Positions 18,004 to 27,739 are shown, counted from the stretch's first letter. The stretch is 64,000 nucleotides of DNA from Nitrospira sp. (GCA_002634385.1 NSJL01000002.1:62001-126000), one strand, 5' to 3'. Program-made: numbers and translations. The notes: generated by a model from the letters alone, not told the origin.

Positions 18004-19982
18004 TACGCCGCGATCTCTTTCTCGAGTCCGTCCAGCACGCTGACGATCTCCTCCACCAGCGACAGGGCGGAGGTGATGCTCACCCTGACCGCATCCCTGT
18101 CGCCCCTCCGGGATGCCTCATACGCCAGAAGACCCTGCTCATGCAGTTTCTTATGGTTCCCTTCCAGCAAGCGGAAAGAGGAGAGCGCGCCGAAAAGCTC
18201 CCTGCCCTCCCCGTACAGCCATCTCCCCATCCTCGACTTGTCCGCGTGCAGTTCGTCGGAAGCGGTCGCGGCCTCACGTGTATCGAGGAACTCGAGGATG
18301 CGGAGCATCCAGAGCACATAGTCGGCCTTGAGGACGCCTATTCTCATTTTCGGGTCCTTGAACCCTTCCAGGAGCCGGAGGAACTCCTTGGCGTCCGCAC
18401 TGAACTTGTTGAAGGAGGTTGCCATTTCCTTGACGGTCTTCGAGCTCTCCCGGGCATCCTCCGCTATGCTTGTCAGGTTAAAGGATATCTCCGTCGCCGT
18501 CGCGGACTGCTCCTCCGAGGCAGCGACCACCTGGTGGACCATGTCGGATACCTTCTGGAAGCTCTCGGAGATCTCCCGGAACGCCTCGTCGAGCTTCCGG
18601 GCGCTGTTTCCCGTCTGTTGGGCCTTTTTTACGGCGATATCCATGATGCCGGTGGCATCCACCGTCCCTGAATGAATGGAGCTCAGGATGTTGTTGATCT
18701 CATACGTGGCGTTCGCCGTCCGCTGTGCGAGCTTTCTCACCTCATCGGCTACCACGGCGAAGCCCCTCCCCTGCTCCCCTGCCCGGGCCGCCTCGATGGC
18801 CGCGTTCAGGGCAAGGAGATTCGTCTGGTCCGCGATATCCTTGATCATGAGAACGATCTCATCGATCTTCCTGGAGAAAGCGGACAGATCCTTTACCTTC
18901 AGGGAGGCTTCCTCAAGCTGGGCATTGACATCGTGGATGGACGAAACGGTCTCGTCGATCATCGCCTTCCCCTGGGACGACGCATGCTTCGCGCTCTCCG
19001 CAGCCTGCGAAACGGTGCTGATGCTCCGCGCTATGTTCCCGATGGTATTGGACATCTCTTCCGTTGCCGTTGCCGCGGAGGTCGTCCTTTCAAGGTCCTT
19101 GTCGACCTTCTGGGAGACATCCTTCCCATGCAGGGTCAGGGTCGTGGCATCCTTCAGGATATGCACCGTTTTGTCCGCCACATCCCTCATCACCTCCTGC
19201 ATCGTCACAATGATCTTGTTGACATCCGTCGCCAACTCGCCGAACTCGTCGTCCGTCTTCGCTTCCACCGTGATGGTGAGATCTTTCGCCGCGATCATTT
19301 CGGCGGACTCCCCTATGCCTTTCAGAACAGCAATGATGTACTTATTGATAAACCAGAAAGAGAAGGCAAAAGCAGCGGTAAAAACCACGAGAATGACGGC
19401 GATAATGGTAACCGTCGTCCTCCTGACTTCCCCGTTGATCGTCTCCATGCCGCCGGTGAATTCCTTCCGGGAGCTCTCTATCGCCCCGTTGGCTATCTCC
19501 ATGAAGCCCTGTGCCCTCGGCGTCTGCACGGTCTTGATGATCTCCAGTGCCTCCTGTAGCTTGCCGTCCCTGGCGAGGGGAATCAACTCTTTCTGCAGCG
19601 TCTCGGCAAAAGGGGCCCACATCTTTTCGATTTCGACCGCCTGCTCCCGGTATCTGCCCTGTTTGAGACGGGCGAGGTTCTCATTACTCCTCTCCAGGTT
19701 CAAAGCGATGACCCCCTCGATCTCTTCCACTGTTTCAGGATTTTGGGACAGGATGCCCCAGAGGAACGCAGACCGTATCCCGTTTATGTTGGACTTTAGC
19801 TGGGTGATGAGCTGGACGTCGTTGCTCATCTCGTTGAGGGAGTCGTATTTCTTCTTGACGGCGAGGGCGTTGAAGCCAATGGTGGCCATGATGACCGCAA
19901 GGAGAGCACTCATGAAAAGATAACCCGCGACAACCTTCGTCTTGAGACTTAAGGATAGAAGCCTATGCAGTATGCCTTTCAC
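18003..19982 (-). CDS. Methyl-accepting chemotaxis protein with degenerate C-terminal CZB domain
   Basis: 659 residues from a GTG preceded by GGGGAGG; a TTG eight codons earlier is possible. Order: membrane helix ([20 protein letters not shown]), helical periplasmic sensor of about 150 residues, second membrane helix ([20 protein letters not shown]), HAMP, then the signalling hairpin ([40 protein letters not shown]). The last 114 residues match the chemoreceptor zinc-binding (CZB) domain. By alignment to the known pattern, the first zinc histidine is Tyr555 and the cysteine is Ser583, while HKKLH (H610, H614) is kept. Zinc binding is therefore doubtful. It is in the che operon directly after cheB. 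Confidence 0.9.
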   Translation of the reverse strand: MKGILHRLLSLSLKTKVVAGYLFMSALLAVIMATIGFNALAVKKKYDSLNEMSNDVQLITQLKSNINGIRSAFLWGILSQNPETVEEIEGVIALNLERSNENLARLKQGRYREQAVEIEKMWAPFAETLQKELIPLARDGKLQEALEIIKTVQTPRAQGFMEIANGAIESSRKEFTGGMETINGEVRRTTVTIIAVILVVFTAAFAFSFWFINKYIIAVLKGIGESAEMIAAKDLTITVEAKTDDEFGELATDVNKIIVTMQEVMRDVADKTVHILKDATTLTLHGKDVSQKVDKDLERTTSAATATEEMSNTIGNIARSISTVSQAAESAKHASSQGKAMIDETVSSIHDVNAQLEEASLKVKDLSAFSRKIDEIVLMIKDIADQTNLLALNAAIEAARAGEQGRGFAVVADEVRKLAQRTANATYEINNILSSIHSGTVDATGIMDIAVKKAQQTGNSARKLDEAFREISESFQKVSDMVHQVVAASEEQSATATEISFNLTSIAEDARESSKTVKEMATSFNKFSADAKEFLRLLEGFKDPKMRIGVLKADYVLWMLRILEFLDTREAATASDELHADKSRMGRWLYGEGRELFGALSSFRLLEGNHKKLHEQGLLAYEASRRGDRDAVRVSITSALSLVEEIVSVLDGLEKEIAA

Positions 19983-20051
19983 TTTTCCTCCCCTTTTCCT
20001 TAGCAAAAGAGCCCCCTTTTTGCCCAGAGTGTCCCTATGGAACGGTACGAC

Positions 20052-21116
20052 CTATACCGAATTGATGATCTCCCCGGCCATTTCCTCGAGGGAAAGGACC
20101 TTATCGGCGATCCCCGCATCCACCACCGCCTTCGGCATTCCATAGACGACGCAGGTCTCCTCGTCCTGTGCAAAGATCCTTCCCCCCGTCCTTTTCAGGA
20201 TTGTCAACCCTTTTACTCCGTCGTTCCCCATCCCCGTCAGGATTACCCCCAGCGCCCTCCCCGGAAAAAGCTCCGCTACGGAGGTCATGAGGGCATCCAC
20301 TGACGGCCGGTAAATGAAATCCTCCTTGTTGATGGAAATACTGACCACCGTCTCGATTCCCCTCCCCCTCGTCACCCGCATATGCCCGCCCCCGGGAGCG
20401 ACCAGGGCCAGGCCCGGTTTCAGAGGCTCCCCTTCCACCGCCTCTTTTACCGTTATCTGGCTGAGCTGATTCAGCCGTTCCGCAAAAGGACCGGTGAAGT
20501 TCGGCGGCATATGCTGGGCGATAACGACCGGAACTGGAAAATCCTTCGGCAGACGGGGGATGATTTCCTGAAGGGCCTTGGGCCCCCCTGTAGAGGTGCC
20601 GATGGCGACAATACCGACCCTCCTCTCCCCGGTTGTCCTCACCGGGAGATGCCGGGGGGGCTCGACAGCTTTCGGAAGGGAGAGGTGCCGTTCCGACGGT
20701 CGGAAATGCTTCCTTACCAACCCCTTCCGTCCGATATGCTTTATCTTGTCGATCAGTATTTCCCGTATTTTCACGATATTGACGGAAAGCTCCGAAAGAT
20801 TTTTCGGTAAAAAGTCCACCGCGCCGAGATCGAGGGCCTCAAGGGTGACTTTGGCCCCCTCGGTGGTGAGAGAACTGACCATGATCACCGGCACGGGGTT
20901 CCGCTCCATGATATGTTTCAACGCGGTGATTCCGTCCATCCGCGGCATCTCGACATCCATGGTGACGATATCGGGACGCAGGCTCGCAATTTTGTCGATC
21001 GCCTCCAGGCCGTCCCGTGCGGTGCCGACGATACGGATTTCGGGATCAGAGGAAAGCATGGTCGAAAGCGCGTTCCTCATAAAAGCGGAATCATCTACAA
21101 TCAGAACTTTTACCAT
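20052..21116 (-). CDS. cheB: Chemotaxis protein-glutamate methylesterase CheB
   Basis: 354 residues. CheB removes methyl groups from receptors and deamidates glutamines when phosphorylated by CheA. The N-terminal receiver domain starts MVKVLIVDDSAFMRNALS with its aspartate in IVTMDVEMPRMDG. The C-terminal esterase domain shows the catalytic triad regions: serine in AIGTSTGGPKALQEI, histidine in VVIAQHMPPNFTGPFAERL and aspartate in GVILTGMGNDGVKG. The open frame extends 20 codons further, but the ATG at 21116 begins the receiver exactly. Confidence 0.96.
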   Translation of the reverse strand: MVKVLIVDDSAFMRNALSTMLSSDPEIRIVGTARDGLEAIDKIASLRPDIVTMDVEMPRMDGITALKHIMERNPVPVIMVSSLTTEGAKVTLEALDLGAVDFLPKNLSELSVNIVKIREILIDKIKHIGRKGLVRKHFRPSERHLSLPKAVEPPRHLPVRTTGERRVGIVAIGTSTGGPKALQEIIPRLPKDFPVPVVIAQHMPPNFTGPFAERLNQLSQITVKEAVEGEPLKPGLALVAPGGGHMRVTRGRGIETVVSISINKEDFIYRPSVDALMTSVAELFPGRALGVILTGMGNDGVKGLTILKRTGGRIFAQDEETCVVYGMPKAVVDAGIADKVLSLEEMAGEIINSV

Positions 21117-21203
21117 AGTAATACAATTCACTCCTTTAAACTTTACCGGTACTGCATTGCCCCGGAAAAAGGGCAAGGAAGGGCGAAGCGTCCGCCCCTT
21201 TGT

Positions 21204-22400
21204 TCAAAAACCGAAATCTTTCAGGAGATCGTCCACATCCTCCTGAGAGACTTTTTCAGCCGCCATCGTTTCGGAGCCTGCCCCCTGCTCTATTTTGACT
21301 CCGAAGGTGGTGATCATCTTGACCAGTTCCGATTCAATCTCTCCCACAAGGGTTATCACTTTCTTTATGGTTTGCCCGGTAAGATCCTGAAAAGACTGGG
21401 TTGTCAATATTTCGGTGAGATCGTCTTCCAGGCTGTTCTTGAAATTTTTCAGGAAACTCACTGACGCATCGGGCTCCTTGATGTTCCGGATATGAGAGGC
21501 GAGGTCGTCCATGCTCAGAGTATATTTTTCCACGATCCCCATGGTTTTATTGGCGGCCTCCTCCGTCTTCTCGATGACAAACTGAAGCCTGTCAATGGCA
21601 TTGGGCATCTCTTTCTCCGCCAATCCTCTCAGTTTCGGATCAAGGGCCTCTTTGAAGCTCCGGATCGAATCGTGAAGCTTTCGCGTGACCTTCCCCACCT
21701 CTTTGAACAGCTCTCCCTGAATATCGCCCTGTCCCTTCGACATGATATTCTGAATGGCCGCATCCGCTCTTTCATAATCCTGGCTCGCAATGGCGTTCAT
21801 AAAGGTGATCATCTCATCGAACATGGCATACCGGGGATCCTGAACATTGAGACCCTTCTTCTCGAAGAACTGTTTCACATCCATCACCTCTTTCACCATG
21901 ATCTCTCCTCCCATGCCCTCGATCTTCCTCATTACCTCTACTTTGTCGTCATCCGTCTCCTTCACCTCGAAGATTTCGTCTTCGAAAAGGCTCATGTCTT
22001 CCATGGGAATGAGCTTCTTCGTTTCCAGCAGCACTATCAGCTTGTCATTGACCTTGGCAACCCCCGATACGATATCGGAGGTATTAAAATCAGTGGGAGG
22101 CTCTATCTCCGATTCGTCTATGGAGATAACGCCCGTTATGCCGTCCACCAGAACGCCGAAGGTAATACGGCCGCTCGTTACTACGATCACCTTTTCCCCC
22201 ACGGAGTCCCCCCCGTACAGGCCGATAAGCTTTTTCAGGTTCACTACCGGAATGATCCTCCCCCGCAGGTTGGTGATTCCCTCTATATAGTCGGGAACCC
22301 GGGGCAGTTTTGTCAGTTGGGGCAGATTGACGATTTCCTGGACCTTCAGAATGGGGATGGTATACTCATTGGCATTCATGGTAAATCCGATGTATTGCAT
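21204..22400 (-). CDS. CheW-CheZ fusion protein
   Basis: 398 residues with two chemotaxis proteins in one chain. Residues 1-140 are a CheW domain (VQEIVNLPQLTKLPRVPDYI, GITNLRGRIIPVVNLKKLIG, EKVIVV and LVDGITGVISI), the scaffold linking receptors to CheA. Residues about 195-398 match CheZ, the CheY-P phosphatase: LFKEVGKVTRKLHDSIRSF, AIDRLQFVIEKTEEAANK, then FQDLTGQTIKKVI. In that last segment D339 and Q343 align with E. coli CheZ D143 and Q147. The chain ends in the CheY-binding helix SQEDVDDLLKDFGF. The frame is open throughout and both halves keep their key residues, so it is unlikely to be an error. It lies between cheA and cheB, and no separate cheW is in the window. It would place the phosphatase at the receptor array. 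Confidence 0.93.
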   Translation of the reverse strand: MQYIGFTMNANEYTIPILKVQEIVNLPQLTKLPRVPDYIEGITNLRGRIIPVVNLKKLIGLYGGDSVGEKVIVVTSGRITFGVLVDGITGVISIDESEIEPPTDFNTSDIVSGVAKVNDKLIVLLETKKLIPMEDMSLFEDEIFEVKETDDDKVEVMRKIEGMGGEIMVKEVMDVKQFFEKKGLNVQDPRYAMFDEMITFMNAIASQDYERADAAIQNIMSKGQGDIQGELFKEVGKVTRKLHDSIRSFKEALDPKLRGLAEKEMPNAIDRLQFVIEKTEEAANKTMGIVEKYTLSMDDLASHIRNIKEPDASVSFLKNFKNSLEDDLTEILTTQSFQDLTGQTIKKVITLVGEIESELVKMITTFGVKIEQGAGSETMAAEKVSQEDVDDLLKDFGF

Positions 22401-22412
22401 ATCTCCTCCTTG

Positions 22413-24212
22413 TTATCTGTTGCTCGAGGCGAAAACCCCCCGGGCGAGAACCGCAAGATCCAGAATCAATACCACCCTCCCGTCACCGGTAATCGTCGCA
22501 CCCAGAATGCCGCACTCCTCGGACTCGATGCCGTTTATGGTCTTGATGACCACCTCTTCCTGTCCGAGCAACTCGTCAACGGCCATGCAGAACCTCCGGT
22601 CCCCCACCAGTGCAACCAGAACGTAACTGTTGTCCTGCCGGTCCTCCACATGCCGCTGCACATGCAACACATTCGCCATTTCGAACATCGGGATAACGCG
22701 GCCCCGTATCGTCAGCACCTTCTGCCCCGTTATATCCTTTATATCGCTCTTTTTGACCCGAATCGTCTCTTCTATCATCGACTGGGGAAGGGCATAGAAC
22801 TCATTTCCGATGCGCACCATCATCGCCTGCAGGATCGCGAGAGTCAGGGGAAGGCTTATTTTAAAGGTACTTCCGATATCTTTCTTCGTAATAACTTCAA
22901 CATATCCGTTCAGTTTTGCCACATTCGTCTTTACCACATCCATGCCCACTCCCCTGCCGCTCAGTTCCGTGGAGACATCCTTTGTGGAGAACCCCGGCAG
23001 GAAAATGAGATTGACCGCGGACTCGTCGGTCATCTTTTGGGCCTCTTCCTCTCCGATCAGTCCCTTGGCAAGGGCCTTCCTCTTGACCGCCTCGACATCG
23101 ATTCCCTTTCCGTCATCGGAAACCTCGATGACGATCTGCGTTCCCTTCTGGTACGCGCTGAGAATGATCCGGCCCTTCCTCGGCTTCCCCTTTGCCACCC
23201 TCTCGTCGGAAAACTCTATGGCGTGATCGATGGAATTCCTTATAATGTGGACAAGGGGATCTCCTATATTTTCGATGACCGTCTTATCGACTTCCGTCTC
23301 CTCACCGAACATCTCCAGATCGATGTCCTTCCCGAGAGCCCTGGAGAGGTCACGGACCATCCGGGGGAACTTCCCGAAAACTTTCTGTATCGGCTGCATC
23401 CTCATCTTCATCACGGCAAGCTGCAGGTCGGAGGTCACCCTGTCCAGAAAGCCCGTTGTCTCGAGGAGGCTCTCCACGCTGGGGTCACCCGAGTAGCTGG
23501 CGTCAAGCTTTGCCGCAAGATTGAGGAGCCTGTTTCGCGCCAGCACGATTTCACCTGCAAAGTCCATGACTTTATCGATTCTCGCTACATCGACCCGGAG
23601 AGTCGAGACCACTTCCTTCTCTTTGGCGATCTGCTGCACGTGCTCCTCAGCAGCGGCCGGGGTTCTGAGGGGAGAAGGAGTTTCGGGATCGGGATGCCTC
23701 ATGCTCTTTTCTGCAACTTCTTCATGAGGTTCGTCTATTTTTCCCTCTGTTCTCTCGGGAGTTATTTCTTCTTTTCTCTCTTCAGTCTTCGCCTCCTCCG
23801 TAGCGGGCGGTTTCCCCTTGCCCGATGCACTCTCCAGGGCGGCATCCAATTCACCCAGCAGAGAGGAGAGATTCTCCTCCACTCCGTCTTTCAATCTGAT
23901 ATGGGAGATAAGGAGTTTCAGGGCATCTACGCTCTTCAGGATAACATCCATAAGAGAGGAAGAGAGGCCCGTTTCCCCGTCGCGCAGCCTCTTCATGATG
24001 CTTTCCGCCCTGTGCGCCACATCGACAATAGGCTGAAAACCGAGGAAGCCTGCCGCTCCTTTCAGCGTGTGCATACCGCGAAAGATTTCATTGAGAATAT
24101 CCTTATCGTCCCCACGGGTCTCCAGTTCGACAAACATGGGGTCGATCTTCTCGAGGGTCTCTTCGGCCTCTGTGACGAATTCGTTTATTATTTCATCCAT
24201 TTCATCGGCCAT
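22413..24212 (-). CDS. cheA: Chemotaxis histidine kinase CheA
   Basis: 599 residues from the ATG with AGGTGG just upstream; a GTG three codons earlier would overlap cheY. P1 HPt domain at the N-terminus with the phosphorylated histidine in MHTLKGAAGFLGF. A charged linker of about 80 residues replaces the P2 CheY-docking domain. Then come P3 dimerisation (STLRVDVARIDKVMDFAGEI), P4 kinase (IIRNSIDHAIE N-box, VSDDGKGID, GRGVGMDVVK) and P5 CheW-like (LPQSMIEETIRVKKSDIKD). It phosphorylates CheY and CheB. The missing P2 matches other short CheA forms and should lower CheY phosphorylation efficiency (inference). Confidence 0.96.
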   Translation of the reverse strand: MADEMDEIINEFVTEAEETLEKIDPMFVELETRGDDKDILNEIFRGMHTLKGAAGFLGFQPIVDVAHRAESIMKRLRDGETGLSSSLMDVILKSVDALKLLISHIRLKDGVEENLSSLLGELDAALESASGKGKPPATEEAKTEERKEEITPERTEGKIDEPHEEVAEKSMRHPDPETPSPLRTPAAAEEHVQQIAKEKEVVSTLRVDVARIDKVMDFAGEIVLARNRLLNLAAKLDASYSGDPSVESLLETTGFLDRVTSDLQLAVMKMRMQPIQKVFGKFPRMVRDLSRALGKDIDLEMFGEETEVDKTVIENIGDPLVHIIRNSIDHAIEFSDERVAKGKPRKGRIILSAYQKGTQIVIEVSDDGKGIDVEAVKRKALAKGLIGEEEAQKMTDESAVNLIFLPGFSTKDVSTELSGRGVGMDVVKTNVAKLNGYVEVITKKDIGSTFKISLPLTLAILQAMMVRIGNEFYALPQSMIEETIRVKKSDIKDITGQKVLTIRGRVIPMFEMANVLHVQRHVEDRQDNSYVLVALVGDRRFCMAVDELLGQEEVVIKTINGIESEECGILGATITGDGRVVLILDLAVLARGVFASSNR

Positions 24213-24213
24213 T

Positions 24214-24621
24214 CTATCCACCTGCCTTGAGAGACTTCTTTTTATCTGCTATTTTTTCAAGTTTCTCTTTAAGGATCTCTGCGGTAAACGGCTTCACGAT
24301 ATAGTTATCGACCCCTGCCTTGATCGCTTCAATCACTTTCTCCTTCTCCGCTTCGGCCGTCACCATCAGAAAGGGAATATCCTTCAGGGGGGTCTGCTCC
24401 TGCCGTACGTTCCGGAGAAGCTCGATCCCTTCCATATTCGGCATATTCCAGTCGGAAACAACCAGCCCGTAATTCCCTCCCTTGAGCTTCCCGAGTGCCT
24501 GAGCACCGTCCTCCGCCTCATCTATATTTTCAAATCCAAGCTGTCTGAGAAGGTTTTTCACAATTCTTCTCATTGTCGGAAAATCGTCTACCACAAGCAC
24601 CCTCAGCTCAAAGTTAAACAT
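24214..24621 (-). CDS. cheY: Chemotaxis response regulator CheY
   Basis: 135 residues. The start at 24621 is supported by GGAGGTGAGG upstream and by the enterobacterial-like N-terminus [19 protein letters not shown]. Phosphoacceptor aspartate in [18 protein letters not shown], switch threonine in FLMVTAEA, lysine in [11 protein letters not shown]. The close match to classical CheY throughout makes this the likely motor-binding CheY of the two. It overlaps the preceding cheY-like gene by 8 bp and ends 1 bp before cheA. Confidence 0.95.
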   Translation of the reverse strand: MFNFELRVLVVDDFPTMRRIVKNLLRQLGFENIDEAEDGAQALGKLKGGNYGLVVSDWNMPNMEGIELLRNVRQEQTPLKDIPFLMVTAEAEKEKVIEAIKAGVDNYIVKPFTAEILKEKLEKIADKKKSLKAGG

Positions 24622-25003
24622 TACCCTCACCTCCGGCAAATATTTTCTTCAGGATCTTCTTTATGCTTTCGCTTATCTGGTCGGCACTGGCAGGCTTCAC
24701 AAGGTAGTCGTTCACTCCCGCTTCGCACGCCTTCTTTCTCTCATCTTCGTCGGCCTCGGTGGTAATCATGATGATCGGCATGGACTGCCATGCAGGGTCC
24801 GCCCGTAATGTCTTCGTCAGCTCTATTCCATCCATGTAGGGCATGTTCATATCGGTGACGACCATGTTGATACTTTCCGTCCCGAGTTTTTCCATGGCAT
24901 CCAGTCCGTTCTCGGCAGTCACCACCTCGTACCCTTTTCCTTTCAGGTACAGACTGAGGATCTTTCTCGTGGTTTTATCATCGTCTACAATCAATAGCCT
25001 CAT
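24614..25003 (-). CDS. Second CheY-like single-domain response regulator
   Basis: 129 residues. Receiver domain with acidic pocket [14 protein letters not shown], phosphoacceptor aspartate in [17 protein letters not shown], switch threonine in [11 protein letters not shown] and lysine in [10 protein letters not shown]. It is less like enterobacterial CheY than the next gene and may act as a phosphate sink or address another target (inference). It lies between cheR and cheY with an 8-bp overlap to cheY. Confidence 0.93.
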   Translation of the reverse strand: MRLLIVDDDKTTRKILSLYLKGKGYEVVTAENGLDAMEKLGTESINMVVTDMNMPYMDGIELTKTLRADPAWQSMPIIMITTEADEDERKKACEAGVNDYLVKPASADQISESIKKILKKIFAGGEGNV

Positions 25004-25064
25004 CGTTTCCTCCCACCGCGCCGCCGCCTCTCTCTTTTTTTCCCACTCCGGCAGCGTCTACCAT

Positions 25065-25895
25065 CTACCCTTTCTGGTAAATAATTACCTTGTTGATCAC
25101 CATCGGCCTGAACGCCCTCGTTACATTATGAAGACTCTCCGATGTGCCGATAAACAGATAGCCGCCCGGTCTCAACGCGTCGTAGAGCTGGGAGACGACC
25201 TTCTGTTTCGCCTTTTCATCAAAATAGATAAGGACATTCCTGCAGAAAACCACATCCATTCCCCGTATCGCCCTGACATCCCGCTCCTCGATAAGGTTCA
25301 CCCTCATAAATTTGACCATGGACTTGATCGCCGGGGAGAGCGCATACTGCTGGTTGGAATTGGAGAAATATTTCCTGAGATACGTCTCGGGGACGTTCCT
25401 GATGGAATAGGAGCCGTAGACGCCCGCCTTCGCGGAGCTCAGGACGGATTCACTGAGATCGGACGCGAAGATTTCCTTTCTGAATCCGGAGATCCCGTTC
25501 TTTTCCTGGAGTACCATGGCAATAGTATAGGGTTCCTCTCCCGTCGAACTGGCCGCCGACCACACTTTTATGTCCCGGCGCCCCATTTTCGAGTTTTCCG
25601 TACTAATGCGGGAGAGCAGCTCTCCGCAAAAAACCTCGAATTGCTGGGGTTCCCTGAAAAAGAATGTCTCGTTGGTGGTAATCAGATCGAAAAGCTTTAC
25701 CAGCTCGTTTTTATCGGAACCGTATTTGATGATATACAGGTAATCCTCGTAGCCCTTCAAGCTTTTCTCCTGAACCCTCCTCCCCAGCCTGTTCTCGATG
25801 AAATATTTTTTATTGTCCGGAATGAAGATGCCGCTCTTCTCGTAGATGAAATCCCTGAGCTGCTTGAACACCTCATCTGTCATCATCAGGCTCAT
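25065..25895 (-). CDS. cheR: Chemotaxis protein methyltransferase CheR
   Basis: 276 residues. CheR methylates receptor glutamates using SAM. The N-terminal helical CheR domain (FKQLRDFIYEKSGIFIPDNK) is followed by the methyltransferase domain with VWSAASSTGEEPYTIAMVL (SAM motif), FASDLSESVLSSAKAGVY and DVVFCRNVLIYFDEKAKQKV. The start overlaps the upstream HEAT-repeat gene stop (ATGA), so the two are translationally coupled. With cheB in the same operon this gives a complete adaptation system; cheD is not present. Confidence 0.96.
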   Translation of the reverse strand: MSLMMTDEVFKQLRDFIYEKSGIFIPDNKKYFIENRLGRRVQEKSLKGYEDYLYIIKYGSDKNELVKLFDLITTNETFFFREPQQFEVFCGELLSRISTENSKMGRRDIKVWSAASSTGEEPYTIAMVLQEKNGISGFRKEIFASDLSESVLSSAKAGVYGSYSIRNVPETYLRKYFSNSNQQYALSPAIKSMVKFMRVNLIEERDVRAIRGMDVVFCRNVLIYFDEKAKQKVVSQLYDALRPGGYLFIGTSESLHNVTRAFRPMVINKVIIYQKG

Positions 25896-27739
25896 AAAGA
25901 GTGTAAAGCCTCCCTTATCTTTTCCTGCACATCCGGATTAGGATGTCCCTCATGCGCGACGAGCGCCTCGTATGCCTCCCTGCCGCCGATTTGCTTTATG
26001 GAGTCGATAGCGGACATAACGACGGGAATGAATTCGTCATCGAACATGGAACTGATGAGGAAAACGGCCTTTTCCTCATCGCAGGAGAAGGCGATCGCCT
26101 TAATGGCATAAAATCGCACCCAGGGGTCGTCATCATGCAGGGCGTCAAAAAGCTCGGCGGAGCAGGAACGGGCATCCCCCAACCCCACCACGGCGGTCTT
26201 CCGGATATCGGGGTCGCTGTCCCCCAGGAAGTGTATGAGCTTCGCAACCGCCTTCTGGGTCCCCGCACGCCCGAGTCCGTAAATGGCGGCCATTCTGACC
26301 TTTTTTTCGGTGTCGTCCGCAAGCTGCAGAAGGATATCCACCTCACAAATGGTCTTCGCCGCCACTTCCCGCACGTTGCTGTTATAGCGGGAAAGGTCGG
26401 CAAGGAGGGAGCCGGTATCAATCTTCAGAAGCGCCTCCACGATCTTCTCGACAACATCGTAATACCTCTCCACCGCCAGAAGATCCACCAGGGGGGTATA
26501 GGCCTCTTTTGCCTGTATATTCCCGAGTGCCTCGATGGCGGAGCGCCGCACATGGGCATCCACATCCCTTTGAGAAGCCTCGAGGAGGTGCCCGATCACT
26601 TCCGGGTCACCGATTTCACCCAGGGCCTCCACCGTGGCCCTTCTCAGGTCCCTGCGCATATCGTTCAGATAATCGATGAGGCGGAAAGTCGCCCTTTTGC
26701 TCCTCGTCTCTCCGAGGATTTCGATGGCAAAGGACTTCCCCCTGTACTTGATGTCGGAGGATTCGAGAAGGTTCAGCAGTTCTTCCTCGGCATCGATGGC
26801 ATTGATGGCGCTTTTGAGCAGGGAGATCCTCTCCTCGCTCCCGGGCACCGACGGGTCGAGGGAGCCGGCGATATCGACGATATAGGGAACAGCCTTCCTG
26901 CAATTGAGAGCAACCATCCCTTTCAGGGCGATCTCCCTGTCATTCCAATCCCCGTCCTTCAACATGGCAATGAGGTAATCCGACAAATCCGCCATCTCGG
27001 GGGTGATGCCGATCAGGATAAGACTCTTGATAACCGCGTTTTTTTCCTCCTCGGAAGCCCGGGGCAGGTATTCCAAAAGGGCATCGAGCACCGAAGCGGT
27101 CTTGAGTCTCCCTAGTGTCTCGATGGCGACAAAGCGCACGACTCCGGAGGGACTGGAAAGGAGAGCGGCGATTTCTCCTGCCGCTTCCTGCGCCATTAAA
27201 TCCCCCAGTGCCTCGAGGGCGGAAAAGGCGACCCATTCTTCGTCTCCAAGGGCATGCACCAGCTCCGGTACGGCAGCGCGGTACTCCAGCACACCCAGCG
27301 CCTTTGCAGCAGCGGCCCGTACGTTGGCATTCACGTCTCCGAGGAGGGGAACGACCCGGGACGGATCGACTCCCCTCTTTATCTCTCCGAAAAGGTCGAT
27401 GGCGAACTTCCTGACATCATCGTCCTTATCCTTGAGCAGGGAATACAAGAGGGGTACGGCTACCTCTCCCAGTTCCTTTAAAATAATCAGTGCGGTGTTT
27501 CTGAGGAGGGTATTGGAGCGCAGAAGGGGAAGCACCATATAGGCAGTTACCTCGCCGCCGATGGAAATAAGGGCTCTCATGGCAGCATCCTGAACCCCCG
27601 CATTCTCATCGTTCAACGCTTTCACCAGGGGATAAATGGCCCGTTCATCCCCCTCTCCCAGCGTCTCGGCCGCCCTCCGCCGTGCCGGGGGGTCGTCGCT
27701 CTCCAGATTTTGTATGATTTTTTTAATATTTTTGACCAC
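25892..27739 (-). CDS. HEAT-repeat protein at the head of the chemotaxis operon
   Basis: 615 residues from a GTG with AAGGAG upstream; the open frame to 27802 crosses the likely promoter and is rejected as the start. Nearly the whole chain is tandem HEAT / PBS-lyase-type helical repeats of about 30 residues, e.g. ARRRAAETLGEGDERAIYPL, VQDAAMRALISIGGEVTAY, VRAAAAKALGVLEYRAAVPE, VRRSAIEALGNIQAKEAYTP. There is no signal peptide, membrane segment or catalytic motif. Such solenoids act as protein-binding scaffolds. The 4-bp overlap with cheR ties it to chemotaxis, but its partner is unknown. Confidence 0.9.
   Translation of the reverse strand: MVKNIKKIIQNLESDDPPARRRAAETLGEGDERAIYPLVKALNDENAGVQDAAMRALISIGGEVTAYMVLPLLRSNTLLRNTALIILKELGEVAVPLLYSLLKDKDDDVRKFAIDLFGEIKRGVDPSRVVPLLGDVNANVRAAAAKALGVLEYRAAVPELVHALGDEEWVAFSALEALGDLMAQEAAGEIAALLSSPSGVVRFVAIETLGRLKTASVLDALLEYLPRASEEEKNAVIKSLILIGITPEMADLSDYLIAMLKDGDWNDREIALKGMVALNCRKAVPYIVDIAGSLDPSVPGSEERISLLKSAINAIDAEEELLNLLESSDIKYRGKSFAIEILGETRSKRATFRLIDYLNDMRRDLRRATVEALGEIGDPEVIGHLLEASQRDVDAHVRRSAIEALGNIQAKEAYTPLVDLLAVERYYDVVEKIVEALLKIDTGSLLADLSRYNSNVREVAAKTICEVDILLQLADDTEKKVRMAAIYGLGRAGTQKAVAKLIHFLGDSDPDIRKTAVVGLGDARSCSAELFDALHDDDPWVRFYAIKAIAFSCDEEKAVFLISSMFDDEFIPVVMSAIDSIKQIGGREAYEALVAHEGHPNPDVQEKIREALHSL

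Noticed and set aside
21492..24230. 912-residue open frame on the plus strand
   Set aside because: It lies antisense to cheA and the cheW-cheZ gene; long antisense frames arise from the codon bias of the real genes.
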